A program made the position numbers and the translations under genes. This document shows, one piece after another, positions 1-5,445 of a DNA stretch of 13,887 bases (within the stretch, counting starts at the first letter, position 1; each line of letters starts with the position of its first letter). Below the pieces are notes generated by a model. That model worked only from the letters and a program-made list of their open reading frames with translations. It did not search any database and was not told the origin of the DNA. The stretch is from Micromonosporaceae bacterium (GTDB lineage: Bacteria; Actinomycetota; Actinomycetes; Mycobacteriales; Micromonosporaceae), in assembly GCA_019689695.1 (NCBI GenBank), contig JADGHA010000061.1, forward strand, positions 1-13,887. Reading direction: 5' to 3'.

Positions 1-14
1 TACAGCCCCACCCA

Positions 15-52
15 CCGGCCCTACCGGGCGTCCCCGGCCTTACCGGGCGTCG
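15..52. repeat. 19-bp tandem duplication over the clpP stop codon
   Basis: Two adjacent 19-base units (15-33 and 34-52) differ at two positions. The repeated core is TACCGGGCGTC. On the minus strand the unit contains the last ClpP codons (Asp-Ala-Arg) and the stop, so the stop region exists twice in tandem (TAA inside the gene, TAG just after). It looks like a small slippage duplication with no coding effect. Confidence 0.7.
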
Positions 53-615
53 GCCGCCGGGACCGGCGCCGAGATCACCTGGTCGATGAAGCCGTACTCC
101 CGCGCCTCCTCCGCGGTGAACCAGCGGTCCCGGTCGAAGTCGGCGTAGATCTGCTCCGGCGCCTGGCCGGTGTGCCGCGCGATGATGTCCTGCACCAGCC
201 GCTTCGTGTAGAGCATCTGCTCGGCCTGGATCGCGATGTCCGCGGCGGTCCCGCCGATGCCGCCGGACGGCTGGTGCATCACGATCCGGGCGTGCGGCAG
301 GGCGTACCGCTTGCCCTTGGTCCCGGCGCAGAGCAGCAGCTGGCCCATGGACCCGGCCAGGCCCATCGCGACGGTGGAGACGTCATTGTCGACGTACTGC
401 ATGGTGTCGTAGATCGCCATGCCCGCGTACACCGAGCCACCCGGAGAGTTGATCCACAGGCTGATGTCGCGCTGCGGGTCCTCCGCCGCGAGCAGCAGCA
501 GCTGCGCGCAGATCTGGTTGGCCACCCGGTCGTTGACCTCGGTGCCGAGGAAGATGATCCGCTCCTTCAGCAGCCGGTTGTAGACCAGGTCGTCAAGGGT
601 GCTCTTGTCGCTCAT
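40..615 (-). CDS. clpP: ATP-dependent Clp protease proteolytic subunit (ClpP paralogue)
   Basis: This is a self-compartmentalising serine peptidase that, as a tetradecamer, degrades proteins fed in by ClpX or ClpC-type ATPases in the cytosol. From the chosen start the protein has 191 residues, the usual length without a long propeptide. The triad is visible: Ser89 in GSMGQ, His114 in MHQPSGG, and Asp163 in DRDRW, with spacings equal to those of E. coli ClpP. The substrate-strand motif NSPGGSV is present at 56-62. The start at 615 (MSDKSTLDDL) matches family N-termini. ATG at 633 and a GTG at 741 are in-frame alternatives, and none has a convincing ribosome binding site. No second clpP, clpX or tig adjoins it on the upstream side; the downstream side is outside the window. 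Actinobacteria usually carry a clpP1-clpP2-clpX cluster, so this may be one of the extra stand-alone copies. Function as protease is secure; which paralogue it is remains open. Confidence 0.93.
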   Translation of the reverse strand: MSDKSTLDDLVYNRLLKERIIFLGTEVNDRVANQICAQLLLLAAEDPQRDISLWINSPGGSVYAGMAIYDTMQYVDNDVSTVAMGLAGSMGQLLLCAGTKGKRYALPHARIVMHQPSGGIGGTAADIAIQAEQMLYTKRLVQDIIARHTGQAPEQIYADFDRDRWFTAEEAREYGFIDQVISAPVPAADAR

Positions 616-865
616 GACTTGACGTTGCGCCATCCCGCGGCTCGGCGCCAGACCTGTTCGCTGTGAGCGTGTTCGCCCTCGGCGCACCGTGGCCGACACG
701 TCTTCTACGACTCCTCGCGCTGCACGCTCACGACCGACCAAGCTCGACGACCGGATCGCGATCGGGCTAGCTAGGGCAGCCGCACCGGCAGATCACTCGC
801 ATCTGGTGGCGGCGGCGCCCACTCGACTAGGGAGTGAAGGTACAACAAATGCCATATTAGCCACC
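616..865. other. Divergent intergenic region between clpP and the antitoxin gene
   Basis: These 250 bases must hold the clpP promoter (minus) and the toxin-antitoxin promoter (plus). The clpP frame stays open through it to about 741, and a plus-strand frame is open from 689, but neither extension looks like conserved protein. A GGAGTGAAGG stretch at 831-840 resembles a ribosome binding site but is 25 bases from the antitoxin ATG; it serves only a 3-codon frame at 850 (ATG, two codons, TAG). Confidence 0.5.
853..858 (+). promoter_or_regulatory. Candidate -10 element for the mazEF-like operon
   Basis: CATATT (4 of 6 matches to TATAAT) ends 7 bases before the ATG at 866. This is the spacing of a leaderless transcript, which would explain the absence of a ribosome binding site at a normal distance. 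No clear -35 element is seen. Confidence 0.35.
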
Positions 866-1135
866 ATGGGTACTACAACGATGCGGCTTGACACTGGCCT
901 TCGGCACGAGCTCGCAGAGATCGCCAGACGCGACTTCTCAAGCGTGCCGCCGGCGGAGGCACTGCGACGGCTCATTCGTGAGCACCAAGTCAACAAGATC
1001 ATGACGCGATACCAGCAGCTTCAAGCCGACCCGGAGGAGTGGGCCAGGTACCGAGCCGAGGCGGAGTTGACCGACAAGGCGGGCGGTGACGGCTTGCCGC
1101 CCGGGGCCGATGAGTACCCGGAGTACACCCAGTGA
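866..1135 (+). CDS. Antitoxin of a MazEF/PemIK-type toxin-antitoxin pair
   Basis: This 89-residue protein is a probable antitoxin: its N-terminal part should bind DNA and its acidic C-terminal part should mask the toxin. The N-terminus (TTTMRLDTGLRHELAEIARR, residues 3-22) resembles the ribbon-helix-helix antitoxins paired with actinobacterial MazF toxins. A helical stretch follows at about 28-65 with an ADPEEW motif, then an acidic tail ending DEYPEYTQ. Its TGA overlaps the GTG of the toxin gene (GTGA, 1132-1135), the classic coupling of such pairs. The frame is open upstream to 689, but that part has no family look, so the ATG at 866 (or 881) is preferred. The pairing rests on gene order, overlap and toxin identity; the antitoxin subfamily is not certain. 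Confidence 0.75.
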   Translation: MGTTTMRLDTGLRHELAEIARRDFSSVPPAEALRRLIREHQVNKIMTRYQQLQADPEEWARYRAEAELTDKAGGDGLPPGADEYPEYTQ

Positions 1136-1473
1136 ACGGTCCCCGGCTTGCGCCCTGGCAGGCATGACTCGTGGACTTCGGTAATCCGGTCGGTCATGAA
1201 CAAGGAGAGGTACGCCCTGCGGTAATCGTTGGGTCCGCGACGCACTGTCGATTCCCGATCGGCATGGCGATCGTCGTGCCATTGATCAGCCGCGACCGCG
1301 GCCTGGACCACCACGTTCCGATTAGTTCCGCGGAATCCGGTCTGGCTCGCCCGAGCTGGGCGCGGATGGAGGACATCACCGCAGTCTCCACCGAGCGGTT
1401 CCGTCGGTCGCAGCCACTCGGTTCGCTGTCGGAAAGCGAGATCGAGCAACTGACCGAGTGGCTGCGCGAGATG
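1132..1473 (+). pseudogene. MazF/PemK-family endoribonuclease toxin with an in-frame TGA
   Basis: MazF/PemK toxins are mRNA interferases. The frame starts at the GTG overlapping the antitoxin stop and reads VNGPRLAPWQA, stop, LVDFGNPVGHEQG, then RPAVIVGS and IVVPLISRDRG. The typical family N-terminus is PWQ-x-W-x-VDF-x-PVG-x-EQ-x-x-RPA-V-V. The TGA at 1165-1167 therefore sits exactly at the conserved Trp codon, and a TGG to TGA change explains it. No frameshift is involved, because the frame is the same on both sides. A GTG at 1171 could restart translation but would drop the first strand, and it has no ribosome binding site. Family similarity runs through ITAVSTERF and EIEQLTEWLREM to about 1473; the frame then stays open to 1830 antisense to the neighbouring gene, so the native stop is lost too. 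Probably an inactivated toxin. Confidence 0.8.
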
Positions 1474-1502
1474 GGCCGCGGCGCCCGCTGGTGTGACCCG
1501 CG

Positions 1503-1973
1503 TCAGCAGCCCCGTAGCCGCCGCGAGCCCAGCGGATGCGGCAAAGCGATGTTGGTGAAGACGTGCCTGGCAACTGCGACGCCCAGGCCGTCTGGTGGTG
1601 CGGTTCCGTACACGGTGACCGTCACGTCGTCCAGAGTCTCCGCTACCCGGGCGCCTTTCGGCACGCGGGTAGAGGCGTCCACGCTGATCGCGATCGTCGC
1701 GCCGTCGTCTCGAACGCCGACCAGGCTCCAGGGCATGGGCGTGAGGCGCGCAGCCTCATCGGACGACAGGAGTGGCAGGTGCCCTGTCGGGACGATCGGT
1801 ACCGCTTCGACGCCGGGTGGCAGGTCGTAGCTGCGCGTTTGCGGTGGCACATGGCAATCTCCTCCGCCGTCCTGCCCACCACTGCCGGGCGCCATGGCGC
1901 CCTCGGCGCACGCTGCCGTCAACAGCACCGCCAACGCAAGTGGCGCCGCAGGCGGGATCCTGGGTAAGACCAT
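1503..1973 (-). CDS. Small secreted lipoprotein, function unknown
   Basis: The protein has 156 residues. It begins with a short basic end, a hydrophobic segment (about 9-21, APLALAVLLTAA) and Cys22 in a lipobox-like LTAAC, so it is probably exported and lipid-anchored on the outer face of the membrane. A Gly/Ser-rich linker follows, then a compact domain with VGVRDDGATIAISVDAS and VTVTVYGT segments that suggest beta strands. I do not recognise a named family. The start at 1973 is preceded by GGTGAGAG at a suitable distance. The C-terminus (LGSRRLRGC) is oddly short and basic and lies 29 bases from the point where the convergent toxin pseudogene loses similarity, so the 3' end may have been altered. 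Confidence 0.65.
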   Translation of the reverse strand: MVLPRIPPAAPLALAVLLTAACAEGAMAPGSGGQDGGGDCHVPPQTRSYDLPPGVEAVPIVPTGHLPLLSSDEAARLTPMPWSLVGVRDDGATIAISVDASTRVPKGARVAETLDDVTVTVYGTAPPDGLGVAVARHVFTNIALPHPLGSRRLRGC

Positions 1974-2122
1974 TCTCTCACCGCCGAATCACGCTCACAG
2001 ATAGCGCACCATCACTATCGTCGCCCTTGGACCGGTGCGCGTCTACGCCTGTGCTGGCGACGACTATCCGCACGTCACAAGCCCGGCCACCCGGAGCTTC
2101 CGACGGTTCGTTGATGGCCCGG

Positions 2123-2506
2123 TCAGGCGCGTTCGGCGGCGCTGCGCTCGACGCAGAGTTCGTTGCCCTCCGGGTCGGCGAGCACGACCCAGCCCGTCCC
2201 GTCCGGCTGCCGGTGGTCGGCGAGCAGCGTCGCGCCCAGCTCCAGCAGCCGGGCCACCTCCTCGTCCCGGGTCCGGTCAGTCGGCATCAGGTCCAGGTGC
2301 ACCCGGTTCTTGGCGGTCTTCCCTTCCGGGACGCGCTGGAACAGTATGCCGCCCTCGATGATGTCCGCCCCCGAGAGCAGGGCGCACTCGTTCTCACCCG
2401 GCTTGTTCTCGGGATGGTGGCGCAGGCCGGTCACCTCGGCCCAGAAGCTCGCCAGCCGGTACGGGTCGGCGCAGTCGAAGTCGATCCAACGCACACGTGA
2501 GGTCAC
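2123..2506 (-). CDS. VOC-family (glyoxalase-like) protein
   Basis: The protein has 127 residues, with the two-half glyoxalase/bleomycin-resistance fold typical of small VOC proteins (Glyoxalase_6 type). Visible motifs are WIDFDCADPYRLASFWAEVTG at the N-terminus, NRVHLDLMPTDR near the middle and VLADPEGNELCVE at the C-terminus, giving candidate metal ligands His (HLDL) and Glu (NELCVE). No substrate can be named; members include dioxygenases, isomerases and resistance proteins. The GTG start at 2506 follows a strong AGGAGGAG. It overlaps by four bases (GTGA) the stop of a kinase fragment, because its first 82 bases and upstream DNA belong to the 261-bp repeat. It was originally the third gene of the regulator-kinase operon and now lies beyond the inserted higBA segment, so its old promoter is over 3 kb away. 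Confidence 0.85.
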   Translation of the reverse strand: MTSRVRWIDFDCADPYRLASFWAEVTGLRHHPENKPGENECALLSGADIIEGGILFQRVPEGKTAKNRVHLDLMPTDRTRDEEVARLLELGATLLADHRQPDGTGWVVLADPEGNELCVERSAAERA

Positions 2507-2685
2507 AGCTCCTCCTGGGACGCGGGGACAGGTGCAGACCCGGTGGCCACCGGGGTGGTACCGGCCGCGGGCAGGGTCACGGTAACCTCCAGCCCACCTT
2601 CGTCGAGCGCCACCACCGACACCGTCCCGCCGTGCGCGTCGCAGACCGCCCGCACGATGGACAGCCCAAGCCCCGAGCCGCGCGC
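2425..2685. repeat. 261-bp direct repeat, copy A
   Basis: Matches 3572-3832 in the same orientation at a constant offset of 1147, with 258 of 261 bases identical. The mismatches are at 2455, 2668 and 2674. It contains the first 82 bases of the VOC gene and the last 183 bases of a histidine kinase gene (they overlap by 4). The outer 2425 end lies inside the intact VOC gene; the inner 2685 end abruptly becomes unrelated DNA leading to higBA. Confidence 0.95.
2503..2685 (-). pseudogene. 3' fragment of the histidine kinase gene (repeat copy A)
   Basis: The last 60 codons of the kinase encoded at 3650-4759, from the ARGSGLGLSIVRAV G2 box to the C-terminus QEEL, are present here, with identical amino acids and two silent changes. 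It lacks the dimerisation domain and the rest of the ATP site. An open frame extends a few codons into unrelated DNA up to 2715, giving a 70-codon frame with no promoter or start signal. It is a duplication by-product, though its end still supplies the ribosome binding site of the VOC gene. Confidence 0.9.
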
Positions 2686-2798
2686 CCGAACAGCAGCAGC
2701 GCCAAGATCAATCACCTCTCCGACTTGGGCCGCGGTTGGAGTTACCCGGTACCGGGGACCGGGCGGGTCATGAACACGGCCGTACCGCAGCGTGGCAT

Positions 2799-2830
2799 CC
2801 TTACACGGATACCGTTAAGGCATGTACCAT
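2799..2830 (+). promoter_or_regulatory. higBA promoter with overlapping inverted repeat (candidate operator)
   Basis: TTACAC (2801-2806) and TACCAT (2825-2830) form a -35/-10 pair with an 18-base spacer, placing transcription start just before the toxin ribosome binding site. The inverted repeat CCTTA (2799-2803) and TAAGG (2816-2820), 12 bases apart, overlaps the -35 and spacer. This is where HigA-type antitoxins autorepress. Assignment of the operator is inference from position. Confidence 0.5.
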
Positions 2831-2850
2831 TGCTTGGTGAGGAGAGGACC

Positions 2851-3138
2851 TTGATCGCCTCGTTCGGCGACCGGGCGACCGAAGCCTTGTTCCACGGACG
2901 ATCGAGCCGTGCCCGACGCATCCCAGCCAACATACGCGCTGCGGCGCTTCGAAAGCTGGACATGCTCAACGCGGCCCGGGAGCTTCGCGACCTGAGGGTG
3001 CCGCCGGGAAACCGATTGGAGGCGTTGAAGGGAGACCGTGAGGGGGAGCACAGCATCCGCGTGAATGACCAGTGGCGCATCGTCTTCCGATGGGAGGACG
3101 GAGACGCGCATGAGGTCTCAATCGTCGATTACCACTGA
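2851..3138 (+). CDS. higB: HigB-type toxin (RelE/ParE superfamily mRNA interferase)
   Basis: This 95-residue HigB-like toxin belongs to a family whose members cleave mRNA in the ribosome A site. The C-terminal half is diagnostic: PPGNRLEALKGDREG, HSIRVNDQWRIVFRW and a final VSIVDYH. The N-terminus (IASFGDRATEALFHG) matches the family if translation starts at the TTG at 2851, which follows GAGGAGAGG directly. Upstream in-frame ATG codons give an extension without family resemblance. The toxin gene precedes the antitoxin gene, the usual inverted order of higBA systems, with only 9 bases between them. Nothing appears broken, so the module should be active. The gene lies within the 886-bp segment between the two 261-bp repeats and on the opposite strand to the interrupted operon. 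Confidence 0.92.
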   Translation: MIASFGDRATEALFHGRSSRARRIPANIRAAALRKLDMLNAARELRDLRVPPGNRLEALKGDREGEHSIRVNDQWRIVFRWEDGDAHEVSIVDYH

Positions 3139-3147
3139 GGGGGATAG

Positions 3148-3435
3148 ATGCTGCCAGAGAACCGGATCCCGACCCACCCTGGCGAGGTCCTGAGCGAGGA
3201 GTTCCTCAAGCCGCTCGGCTTGACCCAGGTGGCGTTGGCCAAGCACCTGGGCGTACCAGTTCAGCGAATCAACGAGCTTGTGCGTGGCAAGCGAGGCGTC
3301 ACGCCGGAGACTGCCTGGCTCCTGGCTGGCGCCTTCGGGACGACCCCTGACTTCTGGGTCAACCTTCAGACCGCCCACGACCTGGCCGTCACCAGACCGG
3401 CGCGGGGCGTCCCACGGCTGACCGAGGCGGCTTGA
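3148..3435 (+). CDS. higA: HigA-type antitoxin (XRE helix-turn-helix)
   Basis: This 95-residue antitoxin should neutralise the toxin encoded just upstream and repress the shared promoter. The N-terminus IPTHPGEVLSEEFLKPLGLT is the HigA/VapI signature. The helix-turn-helix spans about residues 24-62 (LTQVALAKHLGVPVQRINEL then ITPE-like VTPETAW), followed by FGTTPDFWVNLQ, also typical. The ATG follows GAGGGGG at a good distance; that ribosome binding site overlaps the toxin stop codon, so the two genes are translationally linked. Length and motifs are complete. Confidence 0.93.
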   Translation: MLPENRIPTHPGEVLSEEFLKPLGLTQVALAKHLGVPVQRINELVRGKRGVTPETAWLLAGAFGTTPDFWVNLQTAHDLAVTRPARGVPRLTEAA

Positions 3436-3440
3436 TTGGC

Positions 3441-3478
3441 ACCGCCCTACCGGCCCACGGCCTGGACCGGGCGGCGGT
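3441..3478 (+). terminator. Candidate terminator hairpin of higBA
   Basis: ACCGCC (3441-3446) and GGCGGT (3473-3478) are perfect complements. They enclose further pairing segments CCGG/CCGG and GGCC-CAC-GGCC. The structure begins 5 bases after the higA stop. There is no T run, which is common for actinobacterial terminators. Confidence 0.45.
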
Positions 3479-3653
3479 AATCTCCTGCGGCTCGACCACC
3501 TCCATGGGTGGACCCGGGTAGCTCCGCCAGCGAATGCGGACGACGAGCACAGCGCCGCCGGGTTTCAGCAGGGCCGGTCACCTCGGCCCAGAAGCTCGCC
3601 AACCGGTACGGGTCGGCGCAGTCGAAGTCGATCCAACGCACACGTGAGGTCAC
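3447..3653 (-). pseudogene. 5' fragment of the VOC gene (repeat copy B)
   Basis: Starting at the GTG that overlaps the kinase stop, the first 27 codons (VTSRVRWIDF to FWAEVTG) equal those of the intact VOC gene. At 3571 the sequence changes to unrelated DNA and the frame runs 41 more codons (PAETRRRC onward) to a stop at 3447. The product would be a 68-residue stub lacking both putative metal ligands. It keeps the strong ribosome binding site and the operon promoter, so the stub is probably what the regulator-kinase operon now translates. Confidence 0.88.
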
Positions 3654-3832
3654 AGCTCCTCCTGGGACGCGGGGACAGGTGCAGACCCGGTGGCCACCGG
3701 GGTGGTACCGGCCGCGGGCAGGGTCACGGTAACCTCCAGCCCACCTTCGTCGAGCGCCACCACCGACACCGTCCCGCCGTGCGCGTCGCAGACCGCCCGC
3801 ACGATGGACAGCCCGAGCCCGGAGCCGCGCGC
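3572..3832. repeat. 261-bp direct repeat, copy B
   Basis: Partner of 2425-2685. Here the outer end (3832) continues into the intact histidine kinase gene and the inner end (3572) abuts unrelated DNA on the higBA side. Differences from copy A are at 3602, 3815 and 3821, all silent in the VOC or kinase frame. Confidence 0.95.
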
Positions 3833-4759
3833 GCCGGTGCGTTCCCGCCCACCGCGGCGGAACGGCTCGAACAGCCCCGGTACGTCGGCCTGGTCCACCT
3901 CGAAACCGGTGTTGCCCACCACCAGCCGGGCGTGCCGGGCGTCCGCCGAGGTGCGCACCCACAGCCTGCCGTTGAGGTGGTTGTAGCGCACCGCGTTCTC
4001 GATCAGGTTGCCGGCGAGCCGGTCCAGCAGGCTCGGGTCGCCGACCACCGGCGCCGGCTCCAGCGAAGTCTCGACGGAAAGGCCCAGCCGACCGATCTCG
4101 CGCTCCATCGCGGACATCGCGGCGGTGACCCCGCTGACCAGGTCGGTGTGCACCTTGCGGACCAGCCGGCGACCCGACTGCGCCTCGCTGCGGGCCAGCA
4201 CCAACAGCGCGTCCACCAGCCTGTTCGCCCGTTCCGACGCGTCCCGCACCACGGTGGCCATCCGCCGGAACTCGGCGATGTCGGCATCCGGGTCGGCCAG
4301 GGTCACGTCGATCTCCGTGCGCATCACCGCCAGCGGCGTCCGCAGCTCGTGCGAGGCGTTGGCGACGAAGCGCCGCTGCGTCTCGAAGGCCGCGCCCAGC
4401 CGGTCCAGCATCGCGTCGAAGGTGGCGGCCAGCTCGGCCACCTCGTCGTCCCCGCCGGTGTACCGGATCCGCTGGTCCAGCGTCTGCTCGCTGAGCCGCT
4501 GCGCGGTCGCGGTGACCTGGTGCAGCGGACGAAGGGCCCGGCCGGCCAGCGCGTACGCCCCGGCGATGCCGACCACCGTGGTCACCAGCAACGCGATCAG
4601 GCCCTCGACGAGCACGTCCAGCTGCCCCGACAGCAGCCAGGCGGCCAGCACCAGGATCGCGCCCGTACCGACCAGCAGGACCCCGTTCAGCAGGGTCAGC
4701 CGCAGCCGCAGCGTCCGGCGGATGCGGGGGCGGCGACGCTGCTGGCCGTAGACGGTCAC
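3650..4759 (-). CDS. Two-component sensor histidine kinase
   Basis: This 369-residue inner-membrane kinase should phosphorylate the response regulator encoded just upstream. Order of parts: two membrane helices (about 22-44 and 53-73) separated by only about ten residues, a HAMP-like linker (about 74-125), the dimerisation domain with His137 in ASHELRTPL, and the ATP domain with N-box NLIENAVRYN (251-260), a divergent G1 box (VGNTG), FEPFRR and G2 box GSGLGLSIV (312-320). With almost no extracytoplasmic loop it cannot hold an external sensor domain; it may sense within the membrane or through a partner. The GTG start overlaps the regulator stop (GTGA, 4756-4759). Its last 183 bases are repeat copy B. 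The signal is unknown. Confidence 0.93.
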   Translation of the reverse strand: MTVYGQQRRRPRIRRTLRLRLTLLNGVLLVGTGAILVLAAWLLSGQLDVLVEGLIALLVTTVVGIAGAYALAGRALRPLHQVTATAQRLSEQTLDQRIRYTGGDDEVAELAATFDAMLDRLGAAFETQRRFVANASHELRTPLAVMRTEIDVTLADPDADIAEFRRMATVVRDASERANRLVDALLVLARSEAQSGRRLVRKVHTDLVSGVTAAMSAMEREIGRLGLSVETSLEPAPVVGDPSLLDRLAGNLIENAVRYNHLNGRLWVRTSADARHARLVVGNTGFEVDQADVPGLFEPFRRGGRERTGARGSGLGLSIVRAVCDAHGGTVSVVALDEGGLEVTVTLPAAGTTPVATGSAPVPASQEEL

Positions 4760-5418
4760 GGCACGGGCACCCGGTAACCGGCGCCGACCACGGTCTCGAT
4801 CAGCGGCGGATCACCGATCTTCTTCCGCAGCGTCATCACGGTCACCCGCACGGTCGTGGTGAACGGGTCGGTGTTGGCGTCCCAGACCCGCTCCAGCAGC
4901 TCCTCGCTGGAGACCACCGCCCCGCGCGCCTTGAGCAGCTCCTCCAGCACCCCGAACTCCTTGTTGGTCAGCTCCACCGGACGCCCACCCCGGGTGACCA
5001 CCCGGCGGGCCGGATCAAGGACCAGGTCGGCGACGGAGAGCACCGGCGGGGCGGCCGGGGTGGCCCGCCGGCCAAGCGCCTGCACCCGGGCCACCAGCTC
5101 GTCGAAGGCGAACGGCTTGGGCAGGTAGTCGTCGGCGCCCAGCTGCAGCCCTTCCACCCGGTCGGCCACGGTGGCGCTCGCCGTCAGCATCAGCACCCGG
5201 GTCAGGGCGCCTGAGGAGACCAGGTCCGCGCAGATCTGGTCGCCGGAGACGCCGGGCAGGTCGCGGTCCAGCACCACCACGTCGTACCGGGTCACCAGCG
5301 CCATCTCGTGGCCGGCGTTCCCGTCGTACGCGACGTCCACCGCCATGCCCTGTCGCCGCAACCCGCGGGCGATCGCGTCCGCGAGGTTGCGCTCGTCCTC
5401 CACCACCAGCACCCGCAC
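4756..5418 (-). CDS. OmpR/PhoB-family response regulator
   Basis: The protein has 220 residues. The receiver domain (1-115) has the acidic pair Glu7-Asp8, phosphoacceptor Asp51 (VVVLDRDLPG), Thr79 and Lys101 in LPKPF. The winged-helix DNA-binding domain (about 125-218) shows LTNKEFGVLEELL, the region TTTVRVTVMTLRKKIG and the end VVGAGYRVPVP. All expected residues are present, so it should be a functional phosphorylation-dependent transcription factor working with the kinase whose start codon it overlaps. The GTG at 5418 is chosen because it gives the canonical RVLVVEDE start. There is no ribosome binding site at normal distance, but a -10 hexamer lies 6 bases upstream, suggesting leaderless expression. 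Its own regulon cannot be inferred. Confidence 0.95.
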   Translation of the reverse strand: MRVLVVEDERNLADAIARGLRRQGMAVDVAYDGNAGHEMALVTRYDVVVLDRDLPGVSGDQICADLVSSGALTRVLMLTASATVADRVEGLQLGADDYLPKPFAFDELVARVQALGRRATPAAPPVLSVADLVLDPARRVVTRGGRPVELTNKEFGVLEELLKARGAVVSSEELLERVWDANTDPFTTTVRVTVMTLRKKIGDPPLIETVVGAGYRVPVP

Positions 5419-5424
5419 TCGACA

Positions 5425-5430
5425 ACTGTA
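5425..5430 (-). promoter_or_regulatory. -10 element of a leaderless promoter for the response regulator
   Basis: TACAGT on the minus strand ends 6 bases before the GTG start. A TTGACG lies further upstream, overlapping the preceding stop codon, but only 13 bases separate it from the hexamer, so it is a doubtful -35. This suggests that the regulator-kinase pair can be transcribed independently of the propeller gene. Confidence 0.45.
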
Positions 5431-5445
5431 GGAGAACTCCGGGCG

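Noticed and set aside
616..741. N-terminal extension of ClpP to a GTG at 741
   Set aside because: The extra 42 residues are Arg-rich without family similarity; the protein from 615 already has full ClpP length.
689..865. N-terminal extension of the antitoxin
   Set aside because: Ala/Thr/Arg-rich sequence without ribbon-helix-helix character; a candidate -10 lies inside it at 853.
2686..3571. Transposon ends or target-site duplication around higBA
   Set aside because: Both junctions were read for terminal inverted repeats and short target duplications. None is convincing; the only duplication is the 261-bp repeat itself.
3644..4777. Plus-strand 377-codon open frame opposite the kinase
   Set aside because: A shadow of the kinase gene, rich in Arg, Gln, His and Pro, without a domain.
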